Origin: Acidimicrobiales bacterium
GTDB lineage: Bacteria; Actinomycetota; Acidimicrobiia; Acidimicrobiales; Acidimicrobilacustridaceae
Length of the DNA stretch: 64,000 nucleotides
NCBI GenBank assembly: GCA_025455885.1
Contig: JALOLR010000014.1
Coordinates: forward strand, 1 to 64,000
Reading direction: 5' to 3'
The notes under the pieces: model-generated
What the model saw: the letters and a program-made list of their open reading frames with translations, nothing else
Database searches by the model: none
Told to the model about the DNA's origin: nothing
Part shown: positions 10,040 through 18,577 of the stretch, piece by piece
How the letters are laid out: each line of letters begins with the position of its first letter
Numbering within the stretch: the stretch's first letter is position 1
Made by a program: the position numbers and the translations under genes

Positions 10040-10975
10040 TCACGTCGTGGGGCCGCGGAAGCCGCCGAGCATGGCCGCCATCACCGGCGACGCGGTGGGG
10101 GTCACCTCGGTGGTCGGGCCGTCCATCACGGCGTCGAGGTGCTCGGCGATCGACTCGATGGTGGCCTCCCGGTCGACGTAGCCGTCGTTGACGACGAGCG
10201 ACACCCGGGCGACGTGCCCGCCCCCGACGCTGAAGCATTCGCCGCTGACGGGACACGACGGGTGGGCCAGCCAGGCGACGAGCGGGGCCACGAGGCGGGG
10301 GTGCAGCCACTCGCCCAGCTCGTCGCTCCACGGGATCGGACCGAAGCCCGTGCCGGCGCGCGTCTTCGCGTACGGGGCGACGACGTTGGCGGAGATGCCG
10401 ACCGCGGCGCCCTCGCCGGCCATCTGGCGGGTGAGGCCCACGACGCCCATCTTGGCCATCCCGTAGACCAGCCCGCCGGGCACGGAATTGAACGCCGCCC
10501 CGGACGCGACGTTGACGATCCGACCGCCCCCGGCGGCCTGCATGTGGCGCCAGGCGGGCCGGCTGACGTTGAGCGTGCCGCGGAGCTGGGTGCCGATCAC
10601 GGTGTCGACGTGCTCCTCGGGGAAGTCGGCGAAGGGGTGGAGGCGCACCTGGCCGGCGTTGTTCACGACGACGTCGACCCCGCCGAAGGTCTCGACGGCG
10701 GCGGCCACGATGGCCTCGCCGCCCTCCGGGGTGGCGATGGTGTCGTGGTTGGCGACCGCGCTGCCGCCGGCCGCGACGATCTCGGCCACGACGTCGTCGG
10801 CGGGGTTGGTGACCGGCGCCTCCCCTCCCTCGCCGGTGTCGGTGATGGCCACCCCCAGGTCGTTGACCACCACTCGGGCGCCGCGTGCGGCGAGGAGAAG
10901 GGCGTACTCGCGGCCGAGGCCCCGCCCGGCGCCGGTGATGACCACAGTCGTGTCGTCGAATCGCAGCTCGTCCAT
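10040..10975 (-). CDS. SDR-family oxidoreductase (MFE-2/HSD17B4-like)
   Basis: 311-residue NAD(P)-dependent short-chain dehydrogenase. The cofactor motif TGAGRGLG is at residues 14-21 and NNAG at the end of strand 4. The catalytic Ser is in NVASGAAF and the Tyr-Lys pair in YGMAKMG. The long insert after the first beta-alpha unit (VNDLGVAITDTGEGG) is typical of hydroxyacyl-CoA dehydrogenases of the peroxisomal multifunctional-enzyme type, which suggests a 3-hydroxyacyl-CoA or steroid substrate. It lies between fumC (22 bp upstream) and the hydrolase (21 bp downstream). Confidence 0.9.
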   Translation of the reverse strand: MDELRFDDTTVVITGAGRGLGREYALLLAARGARVVVNDLGVAITDTGEGGEAPVTNPADDVVAEIVAAGGSAVANHDTIATPEGGEAIVAAAVETFGGVDVVVNNAGQVRLHPFADFPEEHVDTVIGTQLRGTLNVSRPAWRHMQAAGGGRIVNVASGAAFNSVPGGLVYGMAKMGVVGLTRQMAGEGAAVGISANVVAPYAKTRAGTGFGPIPWSDELGEWLHPRLVAPLVAWLAHPSCPVSGECFSVGGGHVARVSLVVNDGYVDREATIESIAEHLDAVMDGPTTEVTPTASPVMAAMLGGFRGPTT

Positions 10976-10997
10976 GGGGCGAGTCTGGCCGACCGGA

Positions 10998-12461
10998 TCA
11001 GGGTCGGTCGGCGGTGCCGGGTCGGGTGAGGTCGAGCGGCACCACGATCCGGTCGAAGAGGTCCTCGTCGACCCCGGAGCGCAGGGCCGCCTGCTTGAGG
11101 GTGAGGCCCTCCTCGACGGCGAGGTGGGCGATGCCCGCCGCCCGGTCGTAGCCGATCACCGGGGCGAGGGCGGTGACGGGCATGACCGACTCCTCGACGT
11201 AGCGGGCGATGCGGTCCCGATTCAGCTCGATGCCCTCGACCATGAGCCGGCGGGCGTGGTCGCAGGTGTCGCCGAGGAGCTGCACCGAGTGCAGGAGGGC
11301 GGCGATGACGACCGGTCGGAAGGTGTTGAGCTCGAGGTTCCCCTCCCGGGCGGCCATGGCGATGGTGGCGTCGTTCCCCATGACCTGGGTGGCCACCATG
11401 AGCAGGGCCTCGGCCTGGGAGGGGTTGACCTTCCCGGGCATGATCGACGAGCCGGGCTCGTTGGCGGGCAGGCGCAGCTCGTCGAGGCCGGCCCGGGGCC
11501 CGGAGGCCAGCCAGCGCAGGTCGTTGCCGATCTTGAACAGCGAGACGGCGAGGTTTCGCAGCCCCCCGGAGCACCGGACCATCGTGTCGAGGGATGCTTG
11601 GGCGGCGAACTTGTTGGGGGCGGTCACGAACGGGCGGCCGGTCGCCTCGGCGATCGCCGCGGCGATCTCGACGTCGAACCCCGGCGACGTGTTGAGCCCG
11701 GTGCCGACCGCGGTGCCCCCGGCGGCCAGGCGCCAGAGGTCCTCGCTGTCGGCGAGCAGCCCTCGGCGGGCGTCGTCGAGCATGGCCACCCACCCGGACC
11801 ACTCCTGACCGACGGTGAGGGGGGTGGCGTCCTGGAGGTGGGTGCGGCCGATCTTGACCACGTCCGCCCAGGCCCGGGCCTTGGCGTCGAGTGCGTCGCG
11901 GAGCCGGTCGAGGGCGGGGAGGAGGTGGTCGTCGATCATGAGGCGGGCGGCGATGTGCATGGCCGTCGGGAAGGTGTCGTTGGACGACTGGGCCATGTTC
12001 ACGTGGTCGTTGGGGTGCACCGGCCGCTTGGAGCCGAGCTCGCCGCCGACGAGCTGGATGCACCGGTTGGAGATGACCTCGTTGACGTTCATGTTCGAGT
12101 GCGTGCCCGACCCGGACTGCCAGACGGCCAGCGGGAAGTGGTCGTCGAGCTGGCCGGTCACGACCTCGTCGGCGACCCGTTCGATCAGCGCGCCCATCCA
12201 CGGGGGCATGCGCCCGGACCGGGTGTTGACCTGGGCAGCGGCCTTCTTCACGTGCCCGAACGCCCGGTGGATCTCCGTGGGCATCGGGTCGTGGCCCCCG
12301 CCGATGGCGAAGTGCTCGAGGGACCGCTGGGTCTGCGCCCCCCAGTAGCGGTCGGCGGGCACGTCGATCGTGCCGAGGGAGTCGGACTCCGTGCGGGTCC
12401 CGGTGGCGGCGAGGCCCACGGCGAGGTCGAGGACCGTGGGCGGGGTGGGGTCGTGGGCCAT
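10998..12461 (-). CDS. fumC: fumarate hydratase class II
   Basis: Cytoplasmic TCA-cycle enzyme interconverting fumarate and L-malate; homotetramer without an iron-sulfur cluster. The 487-residue product carries the superfamily signature GSSIMPGKVNPSQ with the catalytic Ser loop, GSGTHSNMNVNEVISNR near the N-terminal third, and RTHLQDATPLTVGQE with the active-site His. ATG 12461 follows CCGGAGGAGACC, a strong ribosome-binding site, and gives the usual family length. First gene of the run fumC, SDR, hydrolase. Aspartase and argininosuccinate lyase share the fold, but the N-terminal RYWGAQTQRS pattern fits fumarase. Confidence 0.93.
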   Translation of the reverse strand: MAHDPTPPTVLDLAVGLAATGTRTESDSLGTIDVPADRYWGAQTQRSLEHFAIGGGHDPMPTEIHRAFGHVKKAAAQVNTRSGRMPPWMGALIERVADEVVTGQLDDHFPLAVWQSGSGTHSNMNVNEVISNRCIQLVGGELGSKRPVHPNDHVNMAQSSNDTFPTAMHIAARLMIDDHLLPALDRLRDALDAKARAWADVVKIGRTHLQDATPLTVGQEWSGWVAMLDDARRGLLADSEDLWRLAAGGTAVGTGLNTSPGFDVEIAAAIAEATGRPFVTAPNKFAAQASLDTMVRCSGGLRNLAVSLFKIGNDLRWLASGPRAGLDELRLPANEPGSSIMPGKVNPSQAEALLMVATQVMGNDATIAMAAREGNLELNTFRPVVIAALLHSVQLLGDTCDHARRLMVEGIELNRDRIARYVEESVMPVTALAPVIGYDRAAGIAHLAVEEGLTLKQAALRSGVDEDLFDRIVVPLDLTRPGTADRP

Positions 12462-12583
12462 GGTCTCCTCCGGTCCCGGGGCGGGCGCCCTCGGACCCAC
12501 CACTGTGACGCCCCTGCCCGGCGTCCGCCTCCCCGACCCCGGGGCGAGGTCGGCGGCGGGCACCCCGGGGTACGGTCGCCCCC

Positions 12584-13411
12584 GTGGACGACACAGCTGC
12601 GGCGCGGGTGACCGAGGTGTTCGAACGGGCGTCGGCGACCTACGACTCGGTGGGGGTCGACTTCTTCGGCCCGATCGCCGCCGGACTGGTCGACGAGCTT
12701 GCCCCCCGGCCGGGCGAGCGGGCCTTGGACGTCGGGTGCGGGCCGGGGGCCGTGCTGCTCGACGTGGCCTCCCGGGTCGGTCCCGAGGGGCGGGTCACCG
12801 GGATCGACGTCGCAGCGGGGATGGTGTCGCGCGCGTCGGCCGATGTCGCGGCCGCCGGGCTCGACGGGTGGGTGGACGTCCGCATCGGCGATGCCATGGC
12901 CCCCGAACTGCCGCCGGCGTCGTTCGATCTCGTGGCGTCGTCGCTCGTGCTGTTCTTCCTCGCCGATCCGCTGGTGGCGGTGCTGGCCTGGCACGGGCTG
13001 CTGGTCGACGGGGGCCGCATCGGCGTCTCCACGTTCGGGCCGTTCAACGACGAGTGGCGCGAAGTCGAGGCCGTCTTCCGTCCGTACCTCCCGGCCGAGA
13101 TGCGCGACGCCCGGGTCAACACCGGCGGACCGTTCGCCTCCGACGCCGCCATGGAGGAGCTCTTGACGATCGCTGGGTTCGAATCGGTGCGGACGGTCAC
13201 CACCACGGTGCCGGTGCGCTTCGAGGGCCCCGACGACTGGTACCGCTGGACGATGTCGCACGGCCAGCGCCAGATGTGGGACGCCGTGCCCGACGACGAG
13301 GTCGACGCGGTGCGGGCGCGCGCCGCCGAGATCCTCCTGGGGTCCCCCCGTCCGGACGGGCGGCTCGGCTTCGAGCAGGGGATCCGCTACACGCTCGGCT
13401 CGAAGGGCTGA
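12584..13411 (+). CDS. class I SAM-dependent methyltransferase
   Basis: 275-residue methyltransferase with a Rossmann-type fold. Motif I is ALDVGCGPGAVLLD at about residues 46-59, followed by GIDVAAGMVSRA for the adenosine-binding acid and IGDAMAPELPPASFDLV for motifs II/III. It resembles UbiE/COQ5 and type-11 methyltransferases, which modify small hydrophobic acceptors, but the acceptor is not identifiable. GTG start at 12584, no obvious Shine-Dalgarno sequence. Divergent from fumC with a 122-bp gap that must hold both promoters. Confidence 0.85.
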   Translation: MDDTAAARVTEVFERASATYDSVGVDFFGPIAAGLVDELAPRPGERALDVGCGPGAVLLDVASRVGPEGRVTGIDVAAGMVSRASADVAAAGLDGWVDVRIGDAMAPELPPASFDLVASSLVLFFLADPLVAVLAWHGLLVDGGRIGVSTFGPFNDEWREVEAVFRPYLPAEMRDARVNTGGPFASDAAMEELLTIAGFESVRTVTTTVPVRFEGPDDWYRWTMSHGQRQMWDAVPDDEVDAVRARAAEILLGSPRPDGRLGFEQGIRYTLGSKG

Positions 13412-13495
13412 CCAGCGCGGTCGGCCGCCTCCGCCGCCCCCGGTCCCGTCGTCGAGAAGTACGACGAAAAGTCCAACAAGACATTGAGAAATCTC

Positions 13496-13524
13496 TTGCA
13501 CAACGAACTCATGTTCGGTAGACT
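13496..13524 (+). promoter_or_regulatory. SOS-box promoter of the DUF222/HNH gene
   Basis: -35 TTGCAC (13496-13501), 17-bp spacer, -10 TAGACT (13519-13524), then six bases to the ATG at 13531, so the transcript is predicted to be leaderless. The spacer contains CGAACTCATGTTCG (13504-13517), a perfect match to the actinobacterial LexA operator CGAAC-N4-GTTCG. This predicts LexA repression and induction after DNA damage. Confidence 0.7.
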
Positions 13525-13530
13525 TCCAGT

Positions 13531-15039
13531 ATGCCCGCCGCACCGACCAGGAGCACCGACGACAGCCCGGCCGCCGGTGACCTCGTGCGCTCGCTGCTCG
13601 TCGAGCGGGATCGCCTGGAGGCCCGCCTGTGCGTCGCACTCGCCGAGTTCCTCCAGGCGGGGCGGCACGACGTCGAGGGATGGCGGTCCCCGGTCGGGTG
13701 GCTGAAGGCCAACGGCGGTCTCACCGACCGTGATGCCCGACGCCTGGCGGTCAGGGCCCTCCGCATGATCCGGTGGCCGGAGCTGGCGCACCGGTGGGGC
13801 GCCGGCGACGTGACCGGTGCCCAGGTGGAGACGGTCGTGGCGTCGGTCCCGAACGAGCTCGTCGAGCTCTACGCCGCCCACGACGCCGAGGTGTCGCCCT
13901 GCCTGGCGGGGTTGACCCCGGCGCAGACCCGGGTGGCGGTCCGCGAGTGGGTGCTGCGCGCCGAGGCGGCCCTCGCCGACGACCCGGGCCAGATCGACGG
14001 GACGGCGGAGGTCGACGGGCGGGTGCACCTGTCACGGACCATGGGCGGCCGGGGGGTCCTCGACGGCGACCTCGACCCGCTCACTGCCGAGCTGCTCGAC
14101 AGCGCCCTCCGGGTGGTCGAGGCGCCCGACGTGCCCGGCCGGTTCCGCACCGCCGCTGAGCGCCGGGCCGAGGCGCTGCGTACCATGGCCCGCTTCGCGC
14201 TGGACCACTTCTCGCCGGACGGGGCGAGGCCGGGCCGTCGACACCCCCACGTCGTGGCGGTGATGGACCTCCCGGACATCTATGCGGCGATGCTCGCCGC
14301 CCTCGGCGTTCGCACCGCCGCCGACCTCGAGCTGTTGCTGGCGGCGCGTGGGGCGTCACTGGTCGAGGAGGGGCTGCTGCGCCACGCGCTCGCCAACGCC
14401 ACTGGTGCGGCGACCACGCTCGACGGGCACCGGCTTCCTCCGGCAGCGGTGCGCGAGCTTTTCGGGGCCGGCACCACCATCGAGCGCCTCGTCACCGCCC
14501 GGGGGCGGGTGCTCGACCACGGGCGCAGCATCCGCCTCGCCGACGCCCCGCTCCGTGACGCCCTGATGGTCCGCGACCAGGGGTGTCGGTTCCCGGACTG
14601 CGACGCCCGGGCCGAGTGGATCGACGCCCACCACGTCCGGCACTGGAACGAGGGCGGCGCCACCGCGCTCGCCAACCTCGCCGGGCTGTGCGGGTCGCAC
14701 CACGGTGTGGTGCACCGGGAGGGCTGGGGGCTCGTCGCCGAACCCGACGGAACCCTGGTCATCACCCGCCCCGACGGCACCACCCTCACGTCCCCACCGC
14801 CACGGGCCCGGCCCACGCTCCGCCTGCCCCTCCGGCTCCCACCCCTCGACGAGTTGCTGCCCGAACCCGTCGACGCCGCGGCGCTACCTGGCGAACCCGC
14901 CGTGGCGCCGCTCGATCGCACCGGCGTCGTCGGGGGCCACCGCTGGCACCTGCGGATCTCCGCGGAGTCGGTCGCCGAGGAGCGCACCGCCGAGCGGCTC
15001 GTGCGACAGCGGGTCGCCGCCCTCGCCTCCGCCGCCTGA
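13531..15039 (+). CDS. DUF222 / HNH endonuclease domain protein (13E12 repeat family)
   Basis: 502-residue protein. The N-terminal two thirds form a helical DUF222 domain. The C-terminal HNH nuclease-like module (residues about 350-410) contains CRFPDCDARAEWIDAHHVRHW followed by NLAGLCGSHHGVVHREGW, with both zinc-binding Cys pairs and the catalytic His-Asn-His residues. Members are present in many copies in actinomycete genomes and include the M. tuberculosis 13E12 repeat proteins, some of which are known to be LexA-controlled; the SOS box here fits that. Role in DNA repair or recombination is inferred. The stop lies 95 bp before tRNA-Ala, the integration site of the adjoining elements. Confidence 0.9.
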   Translation: MPAAPTRSTDDSPAAGDLVRSLLVERDRLEARLCVALAEFLQAGRHDVEGWRSPVGWLKANGGLTDRDARRLAVRALRMIRWPELAHRWGAGDVTGAQVETVVASVPNELVELYAAHDAEVSPCLAGLTPAQTRVAVREWVLRAEAALADDPGQIDGTAEVDGRVHLSRTMGGRGVLDGDLDPLTAELLDSALRVVEAPDVPGRFRTAAERRAEALRTMARFALDHFSPDGARPGRRHPHVVAVMDLPDIYAAMLAALGVRTAADLELLLAARGASLVEEGLLRHALANATGAATTLDGHRLPPAAVRELFGAGTTIERLVTARGRVLDHGRSIRLADAPLRDALMVRDQGCRFPDCDARAEWIDAHHVRHWNEGGATALANLAGLCGSHHGVVHREGWGLVAEPDGTLVITRPDGTTLTSPPPRARPTLRLPLRLPPLDELLPEPVDAAALPGEPAVAPLDRTGVVGGHRWHLRISAESVAEERTAERLVRQRVAALASAA

Positions 15040-15134
15040 ACCGGCGGGCGAGCGCAGGCACGGCCCGGCCGGGCGATCGCCCGACCCGGCTACCGTGATG
15101 GTCCCGGTGGTCGCCCCCAGGCGGCCGCTCACTC

Positions 15135-15211
15135 GGGGCTGTAGCTCAGCTGGCTAGAGCACCTGCTTTGCAAGCAGGGGGTCGTGGGTTCGATTCCCAT
15201 CAGCTCCACCA
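15135..15211 (+). tRNA. tRNA-Ala(UGC)
   Basis: 77-nt cloverleaf with encoded CCA. Acceptor GGGGCTG pairs with CAGCTCC, the anticodon stem CCTGC/GCAGG encloses TTTGCAA with anticodon TGC at 15169-15171, and the T-arm is GTGGG-TTCGATT-CCCAT. Discriminator base A at 15208. Its 3' 45 nt are duplicated twice downstream, showing that the gene is the attachment site of integrated elements. Its T-loop has T at 15194, where both displaced copies have G, so the 3' half of the present tRNA gene was probably supplied by the most recent element. Confidence 0.98.
15165..15209 (+). repeat. att core copy 1 (attL, inside tRNA-Ala)
   Basis: 45-nt segment from the anticodon stem to the CCA end, repeated at 26426-26470 and 28012-28056 with one base difference (T at 15194, G in both other copies). 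Left boundary of element 1. Confidence 0.92.
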
Positions 15212-15258
15212 AGTATTTACTGGTGTTTCTGGGTTCAGCGAGGTTGCTGGGTCTGCGG

Positions 15259-15279
15259 TTGACACCGGGTTTGACACCG
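15259..15279 (+). promoter_or_regulatory. left-end TTGACACCG direct repeats (arm-type sites?) over the int promoter
   Basis: Two copies of TTGACACCG (15259-15267 and 15271-15279) in 12-bp phase, the first starting 50 bp from the att core. The same motif starts 50 bp from the core in element 2 and recurs at both right ends. The second copy could also serve as a -35 box for int, with a weak -10 TACCGT at 15297-15302 placing the transcript start at or near the int ATG. Inference: integrase arm-binding sites that also give autoregulation. Confidence 0.55.
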
Positions 15280-15310
15280 AATCGGCGTTTCCTCGCTACC
15301 GTGTCCCTCG

Positions 15311-16477
15311 ATGAAGGGCACAGCACGTAAGCGCGGCACTGACCGGTGGCAGATCCAGGTCTACGCCGGTGTCGATCCGGGCACGGGTCGCGAACGGCGC
15401 GTGACGCGCACGATCGTGGCGCCTCACACCAAGGCCGGGCAGAAGGCCGTCGACCAGGCCCTCGCCACGCTGATCCTCGATGTCGAGCATGGCCGAATCG
15501 GCGCCGGCGACGATCCGACGGTCACCGAGCTGCTGGATCGTTGGGTGCGAGCTCGTGAGCCCGAGTGGTCGCCGAAGACGACGCTGGAGAACCGTCGGCA
15601 GATCCGGTTGAAGATCGTCCCGAACATCGGCAACCGGCGCGTATCGAAGGTCCGAGCTGCCGACCTCGATCTGCTCTACGCCCAGCTCCGCAACGGGGGT
15701 GGCGAGACTGGTGGGCCCCTCTCGCCCGCATCGGTGCGACGCATCCACGTGATCATGCACGCCGCACTCGGCCAGGCCGTGAAGTGGGGACTGATCGCGA
15801 ACAACCCCGCCGACGCAGCGACGGCACCATCGTTGCCCCCGAGTCGGATCACGCCGCCCGAACCCGACGCGCTGGCCAGAGCGATGCGCCTCGTCGACGA
15901 GGGCGATATCGACTACGCGACCTACCTGCGGCTCGCGGCCACTACGGGCGCCCGCCGCTCGCAGCTGGTGGCCCTCCACTGGTCGGACATCGACCTCGAG
16001 GTCGGCACTGTGACGTTCTGCCGGGCGATCATCGACGGCGGCCCCGATGTCGGCCTGGTCGAGCGAGGCACGAAGACCGGCCGCAAGTGGAAGGTGGCCC
16101 TCGCCCCGGCAACGGCCGAGCGGGTCAGGGCGTTTCAGTCGGTCTGCGAGGAACGTGCAGCCGCAGTCGGCGTGAAACTCGATCGTGACGGCTACGTGTT
16201 CGCGGCCGAGCCCGACGGCAGCGCATCGTGGCGACCGGACAACGTCTCGGCACGCTGGCGTCGAATCCGGAAGGCGGCCGATCTCGACGGCGTGCGCCTG
16301 CACGACCTCCGCCACTACGTGGCCACCCAGCTTCTCGGTGCGGGGGTCGATCCCCGCACGGTCGCCGGCCGGCTGGGCCATGCCAACCCGGCGGTCACCA
16401 TGACCGTCTACGGCCACTTCCTCCCCGAGAAGGACCGAGCGGCCGCTGACTTCCTGGACGACCTGCTCGACGGCTGA
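15311..16477 (+). CDS. int: tyrosine recombinase / integrase
   Basis: 388-residue phage-type integrase that would catalyse integration and excision at tRNA-Ala. Residues 1-60 resemble an arm-binding AP2-like domain (WQIQVYAGVDPGTGRERR), 68-165 form the SAM-like core-binding domain, and 185-380 the catalytic domain. Catalytic residues are complete: Arg215 (TGARRSQL), Lys255, His331 and Arg334 (HDLRH), His357 (GRLGHANP) and nucleophile Tyr367 (MTVYGHF). The usual Glu three residues after the first Arg is Gln here. It begins 100 bp inside the element, pointing away from the tRNA gene, and converges with the excisionase gene. Confidence 0.95.
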   Translation: MKGTARKRGTDRWQIQVYAGVDPGTGRERRVTRTIVAPHTKAGQKAVDQALATLILDVEHGRIGAGDDPTVTELLDRWVRAREPEWSPKTTLENRRQIRLKIVPNIGNRRVSKVRAADLDLLYAQLRNGGGETGGPLSPASVRRIHVIMHAALGQAVKWGLIANNPADAATAPSLPPSRITPPEPDALARAMRLVDEGDIDYATYLRLAATTGARRSQLVALHWSDIDLEVGTVTFCRAIIDGGPDVGLVERGTKTGRKWKVALAPATAERVRAFQSVCEERAAAVGVKLDRDGYVFAAEPDGSASWRPDNVSARWRRIRKAADLDGVRLHDLRHYVATQLLGAGVDPRTVAGRLGHANPAVTMTVYGHFLPEKDRAAADFLDDLLDG

Positions 16478-16485
16478 CACGACAG

Positions 16486-16701
16486 CTAGGCCGCCTCGCC
16501 GCCGTGCTCGGCCGAGGACTCGCCGACGAGACGCTCCACGGCCCACGCCGGGATCAGTGTCCGTCGGGTGACACCGAGGTCAACGGACGGGAGCACGCCA
16601 TCACGCACCAGGCGGTCGACGGTCGGTCGCGACACGCCGAGCATGACGGCGACCTCACGAGTCGAGTAGGTCAGCCTCGGAAGTCTGGTGATCTCGGCCA
16701 T
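16486..16701 (-). CDS. xis: excisionase-like MerR/HTH DNA-binding protein
   Basis: 71-residue protein beginning MAEITRLPRL. A winged-helix/excisionase-type HTH spans about residues 12-50 (YSTREVAVMLGVSRPTVDRL, then VRDGVLPSVDLG). This is the family annotated as excisionase or helix-turn-helix-17 in actinobacterial islands. ATG 16701 is preceded by GGAGGAG six bases upstream. It converges with int, leaving an 8-bp gap, the usual int/xis neighbourhood. Predicted recombination directionality factor; its promoter is not obvious. Confidence 0.8.
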   Translation of the reverse strand: MAEITRLPRLTYSTREVAVMLGVSRPTVDRLVRDGVLPSVDLGVTRRTLIPAWAVERLVGESSAEHGGEAA

Positions 16702-16976
16702 GAGCTCCTCCGGCACGGGTGAAGAAGAGGGCGAGGCACGGGTCCGGCCCCGTCGCGATGGAATCCTCACCCTTCAGACCCACTCCCAACCTGCCCTCGC
16801 GTCGCGCGCGTTCGCGGATTTCCTTCGAGTCGGACCGGGGACCTCCCCCGGTCACGAGTGCGGAGCGCGATGCCATTCGGGACCCACGGACTGCACACGA
16901 CGAGCAGAAGGCACTGGTGGGTGCCCGTGGCCGGAAGTGTCGTCCTTCGGGTGCGGGCGGCGGAGCTTCGCCGGTC

Positions 16977-17642
16977 TCAGCTGGTCGCGCGGTCCGCCGC
17001 GGTCTTGACCTGTGATCGGAGTGCGTCCGCGTCAAGCGAGGTGAGCGAACGGAAAGGTTCTGGTGCCTGCCAGGACGCCAAGGTCTGATCGTCAGGGCGT
17101 GGCTCGATGGGGATCGCACCTAGACGTGGAAGTGCATAGAAGGTGCCATCGGGCTGGCGCTGGAGGAACAGCATGTAGACCTCGCCCGGGCAGTACCAGG
17201 GTTCGCCACTCCACGATCCAACGGATGTCCCTGGCGTCCCGGTCACGGTGGACTGCGTCTGCAATCGCTGGACCGTCAGGTTGTCGCCGAGGCTGCCTCG
17301 GTAGGTCTCCACGACGGCGACCTCCATCGGCTGACTGACCTCGGTTGCTTCGCCCACATCACCCACGATGCGGCCTTCGACGACGACGTCCGAATCCGTG
17401 ATCATCTCATCGAGGCTCGCTGGATAGCGGCCGGCGTCGCCTGTGCCGGTGATGGGCGGGCGTTCACAGGACACGCTCTCTGTCGCTGATGGTTGGGACG
17501 CCGTGTCCAGTGGTCCCGCCGCTGTGTCGGTCGAGTCCTGCGAGCAGGCGGCGGTCGCCGCAATCGTGACGGCAGCAAGGAGGAAGCCGACCCGACGCGT
17601 CCGAGTTCTCGTGGATGCTGGTTGCTTCGAGTCGGATTCCAT
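16977..17642 (-). CDS. lipoprotein of unknown function (island cargo)
   Basis: 221-residue exported lipoprotein. Basic N-region (RTRTRR), hydrophobic core and a lipobox ending AACSQ give lipidated Cys33. After a Ser/Thr/Asp-rich linker the mature domain contains SDVVVEGRIVGDVGEATE and YRGSLGDNLTVQRLQTQ and ends with a predicted beta-rich region. The pattern 'SDVVVEGRV ... VVETYRG' is seen in many secreted actinobacterial proteins of unknown function. Start ATG 17642 has AGGAGGGG upstream. Monocistronic, with a long non-coding stretch behind it. Confidence 0.75.
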   Translation of the reverse strand: MESDSKQPASTRTRTRRVGFLLAAVTIAATAACSQDSTDTAAGPLDTASQPSATESVSCERPPITGTGDAGRYPASLDEMITDSDVVVEGRIVGDVGEATEVSQPMEVAVVETYRGSLGDNLTVQRLQTQSTVTGTPGTSVGSWSGEPWYCPGEVYMLFLQRQPDGTFYALPRLGAIPIEPRPDDQTLASWQAPEPFRSLTSLDADALRSQVKTAADRATS

Positions 17643-18577
17643 GGCCCGCCCCTCCTGTCTCGGTTGTGCTGTTCGACGACCGAGGGTGTCGTCAGGTTCC
17701 GCGGGGGTCGAGATTTGGATGCTCGCATCAGCCGCATGGCGCCGCGTACCCATTTCAGCCGATAGAGCCTTCCTCGATCCTGCCCCCAGGTCCGAGTCTC
17801 GTGCGATGGGGTGCAGGACGCTCGCAATGGACGAAGGCTGGAGCACAAGCACCCAGGTCGCGAGCTCGGCAGGATCGAGCACCCGACCTGCCCAGCGGCC
17901 CGCCGCCGCCAGCGGGAACTGGCAGGCCACGCACCCCGCCGGCCGCTCGGTCCCGGTCCTGCATCGGACCAAACACGACTCACCACACAGATCATCACCG
18001 GGCGGTGTGCACGCGCTGAGGCCCCCTCCGCCATCCGCCACGAGACCCCGCGCTCGACACCAGAAGCAGACTCACGAACTTGCACCCATTGTCCCGGGAC
18101 CCAGTCAGCGCAGGTCCGTCACCACGGTGCCCGGCGATGACGACATCGCACGGTCCCGGAACTGACCGCAGACCAAGGCGAACACGATTGCAACCCCTCG
18201 GGGGTTGGGTTGCGTCGCGTCGCCCCCGCTCGAGCCGGCGACAGCGGATGGCCTCCGTCCCTGCGCCTGGCGGTCAGCAGACGGCGGCCACCGCCGCCGG
18301 CCATCGCGGTGGCGCACCATCGACGACACGACGGACGCACCCGAGGCCAGTTGCCAGCCCACGTCATCCAGCCCGAAGCAGAGCCGCTGCCGCGTCGGGA
18401 GACGGTCCCGGAATCGGTCCCGAGGGCGGTCCCGGAATCGGTCCCAGCCCCTGGTCAGGGGGGTAGGCGCGTAGTTACCTACCGTCCCCAACCGGCACCT
18501 CGGGGATACCCATCTCGGTTCGGTTTGGAGGCTGCGCCGAGTGGTGTGGCAGGTGCTCTCAAACGTCGGCTAAGCGG
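17643..18577. other. 935-bp stretch without a convincing gene
   Basis: Open frames here lack protein-like composition and codon bias. The only structure seen is a cluster of CGGTCCC repeats at 18403-18445 and a short inverted repeat (GGTAGG/CCTACC) at about 18471-18492, just beyond the end of the next minus-strand gene. It may hold the regulatory or unannotated region of the island. Confidence 0.5.
18403..18445. repeat. four CGGTCCC repeats in 12-bp phase
   Basis: A 19-bp unit CGGTCCCGGAATCGGTCCC occurs at 18403-18421 and 18427-18445. Together they give four CGGTCCC(G/A) words spaced 12 bp, an iteron-like pattern. Located in non-coding DNA downstream of the minus-strand gene ending at 18578. 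Confidence 0.6.

Noticed and set aside
9284-12611. Long plus-strand frames opposite the hydrolase, SDR and fumC genes
   Set aside because: They follow the reverse complement of well-conserved genes and have the composition of shadow frames.
15129-15326. Minus-strand frame across tRNA-Ala and the element end
   Set aside because: It is the antisense translation of the tRNA gene and its flank, a common false gene; the similar frames over att copies 2 and 3 (26286-26663, and the upstream part of 27572-28069) were discarded for the same reason.
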